A stretch of DNA of 64,000 bases from Psychrobacillus sp. BL-248-WT-3 (GCF_012843435.1 NZ_JABAFC010000003.1:1-64000), one strand, 5' to 3'; positions 17,690-28,427 are shown, counted from the first letter of the stretch. Notes: generated by a model from the sequence alone, not told the origin. Translations and numbers: made by a program.

Positions 17690-18556
17690 GTGGAAAATAT
17701 ACTATTATCGGATGGTTGTAATACGATTAATTACTATGAAGTCGGTGATCGACGAAATCCCTTAATTGTTTGTTTACATGGCCTAGCTGGAAATGCACCA
17801 TATACATTTGATCAGCTTTCTATATTATTGGAGAAGGATTTTCATCTTATTATGATCGATCAACCTGGTCATGGTCTTACAAGTCCACTAAGGAAGGAAA
17901 GTGACTATTTATTCTCATCACTGGCTCAGTGGCTTCAAAAAATAATTAGACAAGTAACTGATAAGTCTTTTTATATACTGGGACATTCCTGGGGAGCTGA
18001 TATTGCACTGCACTACAGTAAGGTTTTCCCGGAGAGTATATTAGGTGTAATATTGTTGGATGGAGGATATACCTTTCCTGTCAATCAACCAGAGATGACA
18101 TTTGAAGTTGCACTTTCCGGTTGGAATACATATATGGATCAATCTACTTTAGTAGAATGGGAAACAGTTTTAAAAGAATATAAGGAATACACAAGCAAAT
18201 GGGATAACCGAAAAGAAAAATATGTTCGAACGCTATTTTATGAGGAGAACAACCTTTTCACTTTAATTCCCTCTAAGTTTACAATTCTTTCTATTATTAA
18301 AGCCTTTTTCTCTGAGCCTTTCACAAGTGCCTACCCATACATTCGAGTGCCACTTTTACTTTTGCATGCAACTTTGCCGAGAACTCTTGATAATGCCCGA
18401 AGTCTAGGATTTAAGCAGCTAGAAGAGTCAATAAGTGAAGTGGCAATAATAGCTATGGAGAACGCCGGACATATGATTCAATGGGATCAGCCAGAACAAA
18501 CAGCACTCGAAATTAAAAAATGGGTTATACAACAAAAAATGAAGAGGAGTTATTAG
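17690..18556 (+). CDS. Alpha/beta-fold hydrolase
   Basis: A 288-residue cytoplasmic hydrolase. The oxyanion segment is CLHGLAGN, the nucleophile elbow LGHSWGAD puts the catalytic Ser at 100, and the late NAGHMIQWDQP gives His261. The acidic member is not obvious. This is the broad family of esterases, lipases and C-C hydrolases, and the substrate cannot be assigned. I place the start at the GTG at 17690, about seven bases after GGGGGTGG; an in-frame GTG at 17672 would add six residues and has no ribosome binding site. The oxidoreductase gene begins one base after the stop. Confidence 0.75.
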   Translation: MENILLSDGCNTINYYEVGDRRNPLIVCLHGLAGNAPYTFDQLSILLEKDFHLIMIDQPGHGLTSPLRKESDYLFSSLAQWLQKIIRQVTDKSFYILGHSWGADIALHYSKVFPESILGVILLDGGYTFPVNQPEMTFEVALSGWNTYMDQSTLVEWETVLKEYKEYTSKWDNRKEKYVRTLFYEENNLFTLIPSKFTILSIIKAFFSEPFTSAYPYIRVPLLLLHATLPRTLDNARSLGFKQLEESISEVAIIAMENAGHMIQWDQPEQTALEIKKWVIQQKMKRSY

Positions 18557-18557
18557 G

Positions 18558-19496
18558 ATGACAAAGACTACTTTTGCACTAATCGGAACGGGGATAGTTG
18601 GAGAACGTATCATTAACCAAATAAAAACTAATCCTAATTGTGAAATTTTATCTGTTTTTGATGAAAATAAAAAAAGGCTGAGAGAAGTTGCTGAAAGGTA
18701 TACGCTACCGGAAGCCTCAACGCTAGAAGAACTACTAGAAACAAAGCCTGATTGGATTTATATAGGAACACCCCCAGTTAGCCACGCACCGATTACAGAA
18801 AAGGCAGCAGCCTATGGATTAAATATTCTTTCTGAAAAGCCACTAGCACACGATGCGCAAGATGGAGAAAGAATGGTTAAAGCCGTGACCAAGGCAAACG
18901 TACATACAGCAATGCATTTTCCTTTAATGTACAGTCCAGTTATACATAGTCTACAACAATCGATTTCAGATGGTTCGTTAGGGGATATCCTTAAAATTGA
19001 GCTACATACATACTTCCCTCATTGGCCTAGAAAGTGGCAACAAAATGCATGGATCGCATCTCGTGCGCAAGGTGGTTTTATAAGAGAGGTATTTCCACAT
19101 TATTTACAACTCTTATATCGTTTATTTGGGAATTTCACGATAACAGCACATCATACGACATATCCTCAGGATGCAGAGCTTTGCGAACTTGGTGTCTCTG
19201 CCTTGGCAAAAACGGATAGTGATATTCCTATTGTTTTGAATGGCTTATCAGGGATAGGGCAGGAAGAACGACTAGAGTTTAAAGTATTTGGAACGAAAAA
19301 GGTTATCACGATTAGAAACTGGTCCGAGTTATGGGAAAGTGAATTGGATAAAGAGGCAGTACAAATCACTCCAACTACAGTGCCGGATGGATTAATTGAA
19401 GCATGTCATCAATGGAGGGGCGGTGAAAAGTCTACATTAGTTTCCTTTGAAGAGGGTTTGCAGGTACAGGGATGGATTGATGAATTATTAAAGTGA
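18558..19496 (+). CDS. Gfo/Idh/MocA family NAD(P)-dependent oxidoreductase
   Basis: A 312-residue protein with an N-terminal Rossmann fold (IGTGIVGERI at residues 9-18) and the signature SEKPLA at 92-97 with Lys94. The C-terminal alpha/beta substrate domain includes GGFIREVFPHYLQL. Family members oxidise or reduce sugars, inositols or related polyols. No sugar-specific neighbour helps to narrow this one. It is translationally close to the hydrolase gene (one base apart) and ends before a bidirectional terminator. Confidence 0.8.
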   Translation: MTKTTFALIGTGIVGERIINQIKTNPNCEILSVFDENKKRLREVAERYTLPEASTLEELLETKPDWIYIGTPPVSHAPITEKAAAYGLNILSEKPLAHDAQDGERMVKAVTKANVHTAMHFPLMYSPVIHSLQQSISDGSLGDILKIELHTYFPHWPRKWQQNAWIASRAQGGFIREVFPHYLQLLYRLFGNFTITAHHTTYPQDAELCELGVSALAKTDSDIPIVLNGLSGIGQEERLEFKVFGTKKVITIRNWSELWESELDKEAVQITPTTVPDGLIEACHQWRGGEKSTLVSFEEGLQVQGWIDELLK

Positions 19497-19667
19497 TAGC
19501 AAAATTGCTATTTCTATGGAAGCAGATGCACATCCTCTAAGAAATAACAAAACTTGTACGTCTTTAATTATTATTGTTTCCACTCTAGTCGGATGCTACT
19601 GCTATTTACGATAAAGAGCTACTTTATTGTTTTAAGAGTTTAGGACGTAACTATTAAATTAAAAAAC

Positions 19668-19700
19668 CGTGAAATCTGCAACAAGATTTCACGATTTTAT
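19668..19700. terminator. Bidirectional terminator between convergent genes
   Basis: A 10-base-pair stem, CGTGAAATCT (19668-19677) with its complement (19684-19693). Ts follow on the plus side and six As precede on the left, giving a T-run on the minus strand. It separates the oxidoreductase gene from the minus-strand endopeptidase gene. The other bases of the 19497-19793 gap show nothing recognisable. Confidence 0.75.
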
Positions 19701-19793
19701 TTCTTTGAAAAGACACTGATTTCTTGTAGTACGTCTCTCCATTACTACATGTTGTTTTAAGGAGAGTTATGTCCAATCCTCTTATGTTGCTCC

Positions 19794-20984
19794 TCACAAA
19801 TACAATGCTGCAAGAAAAATGCCTAATGCATCTTCATAAATTTCATCAAATTGGGTTAGTGGTAGGGGGTTCGTACCAATGCCTAGCTCGATAGTAAAAC
19901 CAGGCCTTCTCCAGTCTTGGATAAACCAGTCTTTATAGCCAGCATAGCTATTGGTAGTTTCTATTGGAATGTAGCCGCTCGCTTCACCGAATTGTATGGC
20001 TAGAACTTCATTTTCGGGAGGCTGAAGATTTTCAAATCCCCAGTAAATGACTTGACCCTGTGTATGAAAAGGGAGTACTCGAGCGAAATCTCTTCTTCTC
20101 GTTAAATCTGCCATTGCGATAGCTTCGGGCTGTGTTAATGGAGCTTCCCCGCCATAATCTCTTGGTCCTGGAGATTTAGGATTCCGATCTCTTTCTAGCT
20201 CCCATAACGCAGGAAATTGATCATTTAAATCTACACCGTTTATATTGGCCTTCCAACCTGAGAAGTTAGTACTTCCCTTATTCCATTCAATCACATTACT
20301 TCGATAAGGCTCGTCGGATGGTGGACCATTAATTACTAAATCCACTCCGTCTGGATTAACCATCGGCACTATGGAAAGAAAAGTTTGTTCGTACAAAGGT
20401 GTAGTTTGAATTCCTCTAATGGTGTTCCCATTAGTCAGTGAAAGTAAATAGTCATCTAAGAAGGTCATGATGATAGGAGTTGTAATCCATTCGTTGGCAT
20501 GAAAGGAACCATCAAAATGGACTCGCTTGTTTCCATTCCCAACTACTATTTCCTGGAGGTCTTTGCCCATAACAGAGCTGCCAATAGAAGAAATTTTTAA
20601 AAATGGATACACGGTTTGAAGGCGTCGAATATCAATGACTAAGGAATTGTAATCATAATTTCTTTTACCGGTGACTACTCTCCAAGTAATTCGCAAAGGG
20701 ATTTTAATCGTTTGTCCGACTTGTAATGAGGTTGGGGTAATATTGGGGTTAGCTAAAAGAATGCCCTCTACTGATATTTTTCTACTCTGTGCAATAGCCC
20801 AAAGTGATTCTCCTCTTCTAATTTGATAAGCTAATCCTACATACCCTGGTATTTGAATTTGTTGTCCAATGAAAAGGTTTTGGGGGGATATATTCTGGTT
20901 GGAATCGAGAATTAGTTGTAGGGGAATATCAAACAACTGACTAAAGTAATAGAGGGAATCTCCTTGTCTTACAAATACATCCAT
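19794..20984 (-). CDS. Gamma-D-glutamyl-meso-DAP endopeptidase (ENP1 type): two LysM domains plus M14 peptidase
   Basis: A 396-residue peptidoglycan hydrolase. Two LysM domains occupy residues 1-47 and 51-96; a zinc carboxypeptidase (M14) domain covers about 105-396. Zinc ligands are His162 and Glu165 (FHANEW) and His307 (PFHTQG); catalytic residues are Tyr347 and Glu366. These numbers and the length equal those I recall for the sporulation peptidase ENP1 of L. sphaericus, which cuts the D-Glu-meso-DAP bond. There is no signal peptide, as in ENP1, which fits action inside the sporulating cell. The start is the ATG at 20984 after GGAGGAAG; a longer in-frame reading to 21053 lacks a ribosome binding site. 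It is transcribed opposite to the preceding operon. Confidence 0.9.
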   Translation of the reverse strand: MDVFVRQGDSLYYFSQLFDIPLQLILDSNQNISPQNLFIGQQIQIPGYVGLAYQIRRGESLWAIAQSRKISVEGILLANPNITPTSLQVGQTIKIPLRITWRVVTGKRNYDYNSLVIDIRRLQTVYPFLKISSIGSSVMGKDLQEIVVGNGNKRVHFDGSFHANEWITTPIIMTFLDDYLLSLTNGNTIRGIQTTPLYEQTFLSIVPMVNPDGVDLVINGPPSDEPYRSNVIEWNKGSTNFSGWKANINGVDLNDQFPALWELERDRNPKSPGPRDYGGEAPLTQPEAIAMADLTRRRDFARVLPFHTQGQVIYWGFENLQPPENEVLAIQFGEASGYIPIETTNSYAGYKDWFIQDWRRPGFTIELGIGTNPLPLTQFDEIYEDALGIFLAALYL

Positions 20985-21051
20985 GCACTTCCTCCACTTC
21001 TTTCGGTTCATCTTAAAATTATATGTAAAAGAAAAGGAAAGATATGACTTC

Positions 21052-21083
21052 AAAAGAAAAACGTGCGAAATTTATTTCGCACG
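21052..21083 (-). terminator. Terminator of rraA
   Basis: On the minus strand, CGTGCGAAATAAATTTCGCACG forms an 8-9-base-pair stem, followed by TTTTTCTTTT. It begins seven bases after the rraA stop. Confidence 0.8.
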
Positions 21084-21090
21084 CAAACCT

Positions 21091-21573
21091 TTAGTCTACC
21101 AATTTTCTTTTTGCTATTACTATTCCGTCTTCGTCTGCATATAAATAATCTCCTGGATGCCAATCGATGCCTAAGAAAAACAGTGGTATATCCACTTCAC
21201 CTGTTCCTTCTTTTTTACTTTTTAAAGGATTACTTCCGAGGGCTAGAATGGCTATGTTAAGCCCAGCTAGTTCCTTTGAATCTCTCACGCATCCATTAAT
21301 CACGATCCCGGAAAGGTTTCTACTTTCGGCTATTCCAGCTAAACGGTCTCCCATTAGGGCGCACTTTTTAGATCCTCCACCGTCCACGACTAGAACGCTT
21401 CCCACTGGAATGTCTTCTAATGCTTGATTTATTAAAATATTATCTTCAAAAACTTTAACAGTACAAATGGGACCAGAAAAGCTAGTTTTTTTACCGTAGG
21501 ATTTAAATTCAGAACCTAGGACTTGGATCTCGCCTGAATATTCATCACATAAATCTGCTGTGCTAAATGTCAT
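21091..21573 (-). CDS. rraA: RraA/HMG-aldolase family protein
   Basis: A 160-residue protein of the RraA (MenG-like) fold. Conserved positions include VVDGGGS, GDRLAG at 75-80 and GCVRDS with Arg97-Asp98. In this family the G-D and R-D motifs bind a divalent metal and 2-keto acid. Members are either 4-hydroxy-4-methyl-2-oxoglutarate/oxaloacetate-acting aldolases or, in E. coli, an inhibitor of RNase E. The G-D and R-D residues are kept, so an aldolase or decarboxylase is plausible; Bacillales lack a classical RNase E. RBS AGGAGG before the ATG at 21573. A single gene with its own terminator. Confidence 0.8.
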   Translation of the reverse strand: MTFSTADLCDEYSGEIQVLGSEFKSYGKKTSFSGPICTVKVFEDNILINQALEDIPVGSVLVVDGGGSKKCALMGDRLAGIAESRNLSGIVINGCVRDSKELAGLNIAILALGSNPLKSKKEGTGEVDIPLFFLGIDWHPGDYLYADEDGIVIAKRKLVD

Positions 21574-21666
21574 TCATATAACCTCCTGGTTTTAAAAAAT
21601 ATATTTCTACCAATTTACTACTTATTTGAAATATTTGCAAAAATTTAAAAGGAATAGTTTTCAAGA

Positions 21667-21703
21667 CAAAAAAGCGACTGATAGAGTTATCCTACCAGTC
21701 ACT
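21667..21703 (-). terminator. Terminator of rqcH
   Basis: The minus strand reads a 12-base-pair stem with two G-T pairs (21703-21692 with 21684-21673), followed by six Ts. It lies five bases after the rqcH stop. Confidence 0.8.
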
Positions 21704-21707
21704 TTGT

Positions 21708-23402
21708 TTATTTTTTCATATGTCTAATTTTTTCTTCATCTGGTGTAACGAACAAAGTAGTTTGTTCGAAGTAAATGACAAAGCCAGGCTTCGATCCATT
21801 TGGTTTTTTCACTTGTTTGACTACTGTATAGTCAACCGGCACCGAAGAAGATTCACGGGCTTTACTAAAATAAGCTGCCAGGTTTGCTGCTTCTGATAGG
21901 GCTGTTTCAGATGGGTTATCTGAATGTATAACAACATGAGAACCAGGTATATCCTTCGTATGCAGCCAAGTATCCGTTTTCTTTGCTAGCTTAAATGTCA
22001 CATAATCATTTTGCTTGTTGTTCTTACCAACTGAAATTTCTGTGCCGTCAGAGGCAATATACTTTTCAGGTGTTGGTTTTACAGGCTTTTTCTTCTTTTT
22101 CGAAGCGCGCATTTTCAGCAAGCCTTGCTCCATTAACTCTTCTCGAATCTCCTCGATGTCAGTAGGAGATGCCTGCATAACTTGTTGTTGCAATAGCTCA
22201 AAATAAGCGATGTCATCTTGGGTTATTTCTAGCTGCTGTTCAATCTTTAATAAGGCAGTTTTTGCTTTTGTATAGCGGTTGTAGTAACTTTGAGCGTTTT
22301 GGGTAGCTGTCTTTCTATCATTTAATGGAATGACAACCGTTTTTTCATTTTCATCATAATAGTTAACTAATTCCACTTCTGACAAACCTTTATCAATTGC
22401 GTAAGCATTTGCCATTAGCAATTCTCCGTACAATTGGAATGTATCTAGCTTTTCAGCCTGTTCGAAATCCTTTTTCAATTTCTTCATTTTTAACTTTAGC
22501 TTATTTAGTTCATTTTGTAGCCATCGTTCTAAATCGCCAGCTTGCTGCTTCACTCGATCACGTTCAGCTTTGGCAAAATAAACACGGTCTAACAAGCTGC
22601 CTAAATTTTGTTCGTCAAACTTAGTGCCATCTAAATGATTTAAAGCATTAGGTGAATAATAAGTTTTACCGTTTATCTCTACGATTTGCTTTGAGGTACC
22701 ACCTTGCATAAATTCACTTATATAGGATTTATAAACATCCAGCTTTTCAGTAGTATTAGTAATTTCGTTCATGCGATATATCAATTCCTTCGCATGAAGT
22801 GGAGAAAACCCTGAAATCTTCTCTACTATTTCTTTAGGGTCGGATGCATTCAAAATCACATTTGTTAAATCCTCGGAATATACTAGTGGGTTCAGCTTGT
22901 TCTGTGTAGGTGGTGCAATATAGGGCTGACCAGGCAAAATGGTTCGATAGCTATTCATCGAAGGAGATAAGTGTTTAATGCTTTCTAGGATCAAGTTTCT
23001 GCTAGGGTCTACTAATAACAGGTTACTATGACGGCCCATTATTTCCATATGGACCTCGCGGGTAATATCGTCCCCGATTTCATTTTTGCTTAGTACTTCT
23101 AGTATAATAATTCGATCCGTTTCATGTTGGCGAACCTCAGTAATGATTCCGCCCTCTAGATGCTTGCGAAGTACCATACAAAACAGTGGTGGAGTAGCTG
23201 GGTTATCGATTGATTCATGAGTAAGTTGTATTCGAGAATAAGAAGGATGTACAGAAAACAATAGTTTAAAGTTTTTCCCTTGAGCTCGTATTTGCATAAG
23301 TATTTCTTGTGCATTTGGTTGGTGTATTTTAGAAATACGACCTGTTACAATTTGTTGTAATTCAGTTTTCATCGAAATGGTAAATAATCCATCAAAAGCC
23401 AT
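21708..23402 (-). CDS. rqcH: Ribosome quality control factor RqcH (NFACT/FbpA family)
   Basis: A 564-residue NFACT protein that binds stalled 50S subunits and recruits alanyl-tRNA to add C-terminal alanine tails. It has an NFACT-N domain with the diagnostic Asp96-Arg97 (ETDRIII; D97/R98 in B. subtilis), a helix-hairpin-helix and coiled-coil middle at about 260-420, a basic KKKKKP linker, and an NFACT-R domain at about 440-540 (SVGKNNKQNDYVTF, TWLHTKDIPGSHVVI). Older names are YloA and fibronectin-binding protein A. The start is the ATG at 23402 after AAAGAGG, giving MAFDGLFT as in homologues; an upstream ATG at 23438 adds 12 unrelated residues. In B. subtilis, yloB, yloC and remA lie between this gene and gmk; here they are absent. 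Confidence 0.92.
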   Translation of the reverse strand: MAFDGLFTISMKTELQQIVTGRISKIHQPNAQEILMQIRAQGKNFKLLFSVHPSYSRIQLTHESIDNPATPPLFCMVLRKHLEGGIITEVRQHETDRIIILEVLSKNEIGDDITREVHMEIMGRHSNLLLVDPSRNLILESIKHLSPSMNSYRTILPGQPYIAPPTQNKLNPLVYSEDLTNVILNASDPKEIVEKISGFSPLHAKELIYRMNEITNTTEKLDVYKSYISEFMQGGTSKQIVEINGKTYYSPNALNHLDGTKFDEQNLGSLLDRVYFAKAERDRVKQQAGDLERWLQNELNKLKLKMKKLKKDFEQAEKLDTFQLYGELLMANAYAIDKGLSEVELVNYYDENEKTVVIPLNDRKTATQNAQSYYNRYTKAKTALLKIEQQLEITQDDIAYFELLQQQVMQASPTDIEEIREELMEQGLLKMRASKKKKKPVKPTPEKYIASDGTEISVGKNNKQNDYVTFKLAKKTDTWLHTKDIPGSHVVIHSDNPSETALSEAANLAAYFSKARESSSVPVDYTVVKQVKKPNGSKPGFVIYFEQTTLFVTPDEEKIRHMKK

Positions 23403-24402
<1,000 letters not shown>

Positions 24403-24403
24403 A

Positions 24404-24628
24404 ATGTTATATCCATCAGTAGATTCATTAAAAAACCAAATCGATTCAAAGTATTCATTAGTAAGCGTTGCTTCTAAAAGAGCACGCCAGTTACAAGAAG
24501 AAGGCGGAGAGCGCCTAGGTATTTACGTTTCAGCGAAGCAAGTTGGTAAAGCACTTGAGGAAGTAGCTGCTGGAGAGCTTAAAATCGAATCCACTAACGA
24601 AAATGCTGTATACGAGGATGAAGTATAA
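24404..24628 (+). CDS. rpoZ: RNA polymerase omega subunit
   Basis: A 74-residue omega subunit that helps fold and hold the beta' subunit. The family core is seen in DSLKNQIDSKYSLVSVASKRARQLQ and in KQVGKALEEVAAGEL. The Shine-Dalgarno GGAAGGGG lies inside the end of gmk, and the ATG is one base after the gmk stop. The acidic C-terminus is common in this family. Confidence 0.92.
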   Translation: MLYPSVDSLKNQIDSKYSLVSVASKRARQLQEEGGERLGIYVSAKQVGKALEEVAAGELKIESTNENAVYEDEV

Positions 24629-24726
24629 GTAACTCTATTTAGCTTGCGTTAGACATCAGCTAAAATAGTTAAATGCCTCAACGGATACCTTAGGAGTAAA
24701 CGCCAAGGCGAATCGGATGAAAAGAC

Positions 24727-24768
24727 ACCTCCCAAAGAATGTATCTGTTCTTTGGGAGGTTGTTGTTT
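24727..24768 (+). terminator. Terminator after rpoZ
   Basis: A 13-base-pair perfect stem, ACCTCCCAAAGAA (24727-24739) with its complement (24748-24760), and a loop of eight. The tail TGTTGTTT is only moderately T-rich, so some read-through into coaBC is possible. Confidence 0.7.
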
Positions 24769-24785
24769 AGAGAGGGGATTAATAA

Positions 24786-25994
24786 ATGATAACTTCTAAG
24801 AAAATTCTTGTTTGTGTGACAGGCGGGATTGCAGTTTATAAAGCAGTTGCGCTAGTAAGTAAGCTAACGCAGGCTGGCGCAGAAGTGAAGGTAATGATGA
24901 CACCATCCGCTATGGAATTTGTGACACCATTAAGTTTTCAAGCGATGTCAAGAAATGATGTATACTATGACACGTTTGATGAAAAAAATTCGCAGGTTAT
25001 TGCACACATAGATTTAGCAGATTGGGCGGATTTGGTGCTCGTTGCTCCTGCAACAGCTAATACTATTGCCAAGCTTGCTAATGGGATAGCGGATAATATG
25101 GTTACCACTACTCTTTTAGCAACAACGGCAGATGTCTGGATTGCGCCTGCTATGAATGTACATATGTACGACCATCCAGCAGTAAAACGAAATATTGAAC
25201 AGCTTTCAAAAGACGGATATTCATTTATCGAGCCATCTGAAGGCTTTTTAGCATGTGGTTATGTTGGAAAGGGAAGATTGGAAGAACCAGAAAAAATTGT
25301 ACAGTTAGTCGAAACACATTTTTCTCCGAAAGACTTACCTCTAAAAGGGAAAAAGGTAGTCGTAACTGCAGGTCCTACAAGAGAAAAGCTAGATCCTGTT
25401 CGATTTTTAACTAATTTTTCAAGCGGTAAAATGGGATATGCTATGGCAGAGGCTGCTTCTAAGTTAGGAGCAGAGACTATTCTCATTTCAGGTCCAGTTG
25501 CAATAGATGCTCCTCAAAATGTAAAGCTTGTAAACGTCGAGAGCACAGAGGATATGTTTCTTGCAGTCCTTGATCATTTTGAAACAGCCTCTATAGTAGT
25601 GAAAACAGCAGCAGTAGCTGATTATAAGGCGAAAGAAATACACCCTCAAAAGATGAAGAAAAAAGAGGGGGAAGTTACAATCGCTTTGGAAAAAACTACG
25701 GACATATTATCAGAGTTGGGAAAACGTAAAAAAAGTCAAATATTAGTTGGCTTTGCAGCTGAAACTAATGATGTGGTGCATTATGCTAAAGGTAAGTTAA
25801 AAAAGAAAAATGCAGATTATATAATAGCTAATGATGTGACAGAAGAGGGTTCTGGTTTTGGGACAGAAACGAATGCCGTAACTCTTGTTGGAAAGAATGA
25901 TATCGATATTCACTTTCCACAAACCAGTAAGAAGGAGCTAGCCCTTCAGTTATTTCGCATGATAATCGAGCTAGAGAAAGATGAAACTCTATGA
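24786..25994 (+). CDS. coaBC: Bifunctional phosphopantothenoylcysteine decarboxylase/synthetase
   Basis: Catalyses two steps of coenzyme A synthesis. The N-terminal flavoprotein CoaC (about 1-185) has VTGGIAVYKA, the active-site His74 in AHIDLADWAD, APAMNVHMY and the substrate-recognition Cys in the ACGYVG loop. The C-terminal CoaB synthetase (about 190-400) has VTAGPTREKLDPVRFLTNFS and the KLKKKNADYIIANDV motif. Length 402 is standard. priA overlaps the end by four bases, starting the coaBC-to-spoVM gene train. Confidence 0.95.
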   Translation: MITSKKILVCVTGGIAVYKAVALVSKLTQAGAEVKVMMTPSAMEFVTPLSFQAMSRNDVYYDTFDEKNSQVIAHIDLADWADLVLVAPATANTIAKLANGIADNMVTTTLLATTADVWIAPAMNVHMYDHPAVKRNIEQLSKDGYSFIEPSEGFLACGYVGKGRLEEPEKIVQLVETHFSPKDLPLKGKKVVVTAGPTREKLDPVRFLTNFSSGKMGYAMAEAASKLGAETILISGPVAIDAPQNVKLVNVESTEDMFLAVLDHFETASIVVKTAAVADYKAKEIHPQKMKKKEGEVTIALEKTTDILSELGKRKKSQILVGFAAETNDVVHYAKGKLKKKNADYIIANDVTEEGSGFGTETNAVTLVGKNDIDIHFPQTSKKELALQLFRMIIELEKDETL

Positions 25995-28402
25995 TTGTAG
26001 AGGTTATTGTTGATGTAGCCGCATATCCGATTGACCGCCCGTTTGATTATGTAGTACCTGAACATTTGGAAGATTTAGTAGAACGAGGTAGCCGGGTTCA
26101 TGTTCCTTTCGGTAATCGAAAAGTGCAAGGGTTTATTACCAATATCAAAGGAGAAACAGATATAGATCGAACAAAACTTAAGGAAGTTCTATCGATTATA
26201 GATGTTGAGCCGGTTATTACGGAAGAATTGCTAGAGTTGTCTAAATGGATGACAAAGAAAACTCTCTGCTATGAAATTGACGCTCTTCAAGTAATGCTTC
26301 CAGCTGCCTTACGAGCATCCTATAAAAAAAATATTAAGATAGTTGACTCTACCCAATTAGAAGAAGAGATTCTAGCGCTTTTTGGAAAGAAAGAAGTTCT
26401 TCCTTATGAAGCTTTTGAAAAAGCAGGAATGCTACGTGTGATGAAAAGGCATTTAACAGAAGGTAGTCTATTGCTCGAAAATATTATTAAGCAGCAAACA
26501 AGAGTTAAAACAGTTACTAAATATACGCTAGTTGAAGATAAAGAATTTATAATAGATCAACTAAATAAACTCACCAAACAAGCAGTAAAACAAAAAGAAT
26601 TGATTGAGTGGCTTCTAGCACAAGAACAAAACTCTTTCACTATGCAAGAAATAATTCAGACTGCCGCTGTTAGTAATGCTACTGTTCATGCACTTATTAA
26701 TAAAAAGATATTAGTGAAAGAGCAAGAAGAGGTGTATCGGGAGGTTACTTCACTTGACTATCAAGATCGTGATAACCGAGTACAGCTAACTAATGAACAG
26801 ACGGCCGCATTATCTAAAATTACAAATGCTCAAAATAATAGAGAAAACACTACCTTTTTATTGCACGGTATAACGGGCAGCGGTAAAACAGAAATCTATC
26901 TTCATGCAATAGAAAAATCTATAGCAGAAGGAAAACAAGCAATAATGCTGGTACCTGAGATTTCATTGACACCCCAAATGACACGACGTTTCAAGCTGCG
27001 CTTCGGGGACCAGGTGGCAGTAATGCATAGTGGCCTATCAACCGGCGAGAAGTTTGATGAGTGGCGTAAAATTTGGCGTGGTGAAGTAATGGTTGTTGTT
27101 GGAGCTAGATCAGCAGTATTTGCTCCATTTAAGGATTTAGGTGTCATTATTTTAGATGAGGAACATGAGTCCTCCTATAAGCAAGAGGATACACCGCGCT
27201 ACCATGCCAGAGATGTTGCAATTTGGAGAAGTGAGTATCATAAATGCCCGGTTATTTTAGGCAGTGCCACCCCCTCATTAGAATCCTATGCACGTGCATC
27301 AAAAGGGGTATACACTTTACTAACTTTAACAATGAGGGCAAAAGAGCAAGCTTTACCAACCGTCAATATAGTGGATATGCGTGCAGAGCTAAAAAGTGGG
27401 AACCGTTCTATGTTTAGTGTTCCTTTAGCAGATGCCATTCGAGAAAAACTAGAAAAGAAAGAACAAATTGTCCTCTTTTTAAATAAGAGAGGTTTCTCTT
27501 CTTTTGTTCTTTGTAGAGATTGTGGAACAGTTGTAGAATGCGACCAGTGTGATATTTCTTTAACGTATCACCGAGAAGGCGAACGATTAAAATGTCATTA
27601 TTGCGGACATGAGGAGCCAGTGCCTCATCAGTGTCCGGAATGTCAGAGTGAACATATCCGTTTTTTTGGCACAGGTACGCAAAAGGTAGAAGAGGAAATT
27701 ACTAAATTATTTCCTTATGCCAGAGTTTTACGAATGGATGTTGATACTACTAGAACTAAGGGATCGCATGAACGCATTCTGAAACAGTTTGGAGATGGCG
27801 AGGCAGACATTCTATTAGGAACACAGATGATAGCAAAAGGACTGGACTTTCCTAATATTACACTGGTAGGTGTCTTGAATGCCGATACTACTCTCCACCT
27901 TGCGGATTTTAGAGCTGCTGAAAAAACATTTCAGCTAATGACACAGGTAAGTGGTCGAGCAGGAAGACACGATAAGGAAGGTATTGTATTCATCCAAACG
28001 TATACCCCTGAGCACTATGCGATAGAGTACTCTAAGGACCAACTGTACGAGCCCTTCTATCATAATGAAATGATTATGCGTAAGCAATATGAATATCCAC
28101 CATTCTATTACGTGACATTAGTGCAAGTTACGCATGAAAATGTTCTTCTTGCAGCAGAATATGCGAAGCTTGCTACCGATTGGTTACGAGGTAATCTATC
28201 GAGCTCGAGTATGGTAATAGGGCCGACTGCAAGCGCAATTAGCAAGATACAAAATAGATATCGCTACCAATGTTTGATAAAATACAAACAAGAACCACTA
28301 TTAATAGAAAAACTACAGCAACTGATTAAAATTTACCGTACGGAGTGGATAAAAAAAGGGGTTATACTTACAGTAGACTTAGATCCCTCCACAATTTTAT
28401 AG
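25991..28402 (+). CDS. priA: Primosomal protein N' (replication restart helicase PriA)
   Basis: An 803-residue superfamily 2 helicase that reloads the replisome at stalled forks. The N-terminal 3'-DNA-binding domain is followed by Walker A GITGSGKTE near residue 294, DEEH Walker B, the zinc-binding Cys cluster (CRDCG, CDQC, CHYCG, CPEC) around 510-555, and the helicase C-terminal block LGTQMIAKGLDFPN. The ATG overlaps the coaBC stop (ATGA), so translation is coupled. Confidence 0.95.
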   Translation: MIVEVIVDVAAYPIDRPFDYVVPEHLEDLVERGSRVHVPFGNRKVQGFITNIKGETDIDRTKLKEVLSIIDVEPVITEELLELSKWMTKKTLCYEIDALQVMLPAALRASYKKNIKIVDSTQLEEEILALFGKKEVLPYEAFEKAGMLRVMKRHLTEGSLLLENIIKQQTRVKTVTKYTLVEDKEFIIDQLNKLTKQAVKQKELIEWLLAQEQNSFTMQEIIQTAAVSNATVHALINKKILVKEQEEVYREVTSLDYQDRDNRVQLTNEQTAALSKITNAQNNRENTTFLLHGITGSGKTEIYLHAIEKSIAEGKQAIMLVPEISLTPQMTRRFKLRFGDQVAVMHSGLSTGEKFDEWRKIWRGEVMVVVGARSAVFAPFKDLGVIILDEEHESSYKQEDTPRYHARDVAIWRSEYHKCPVILGSATPSLESYARASKGVYTLLTLTMRAKEQALPTVNIVDMRAELKSGNRSMFSVPLADAIREKLEKKEQIVLFLNKRGFSSFVLCRDCGTVVECDQCDISLTYHREGERLKCHYCGHEEPVPHQCPECQSEHIRFFGTGTQKVEEEITKLFPYARVLRMDVDTTRTKGSHERILKQFGDGEADILLGTQMIAKGLDFPNITLVGVLNADTTLHLADFRAAEKTFQLMTQVSGRAGRHDKEGIVFIQTYTPEHYAIEYSKDQLYEPFYHNEMIMRKQYEYPPFYYVTLVQVTHENVLLAAEYAKLATDWLRGNLSSSSMVIGPTASAISKIQNRYRYQCLIKYKQEPLLIEKLQQLIKIYRTEWIKKGVILTVDLDPSTIL

Positions 28403-28427
28403 GCTGTTTGAAAAGAGGAATTTAGAA

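Noticed and set aside
24629-24726. rpoZ-coaBC gap considered as an RNA or riboswitch
   Set aside because: Only a terminator at its end is supported; no conserved aptamer words were recognised.
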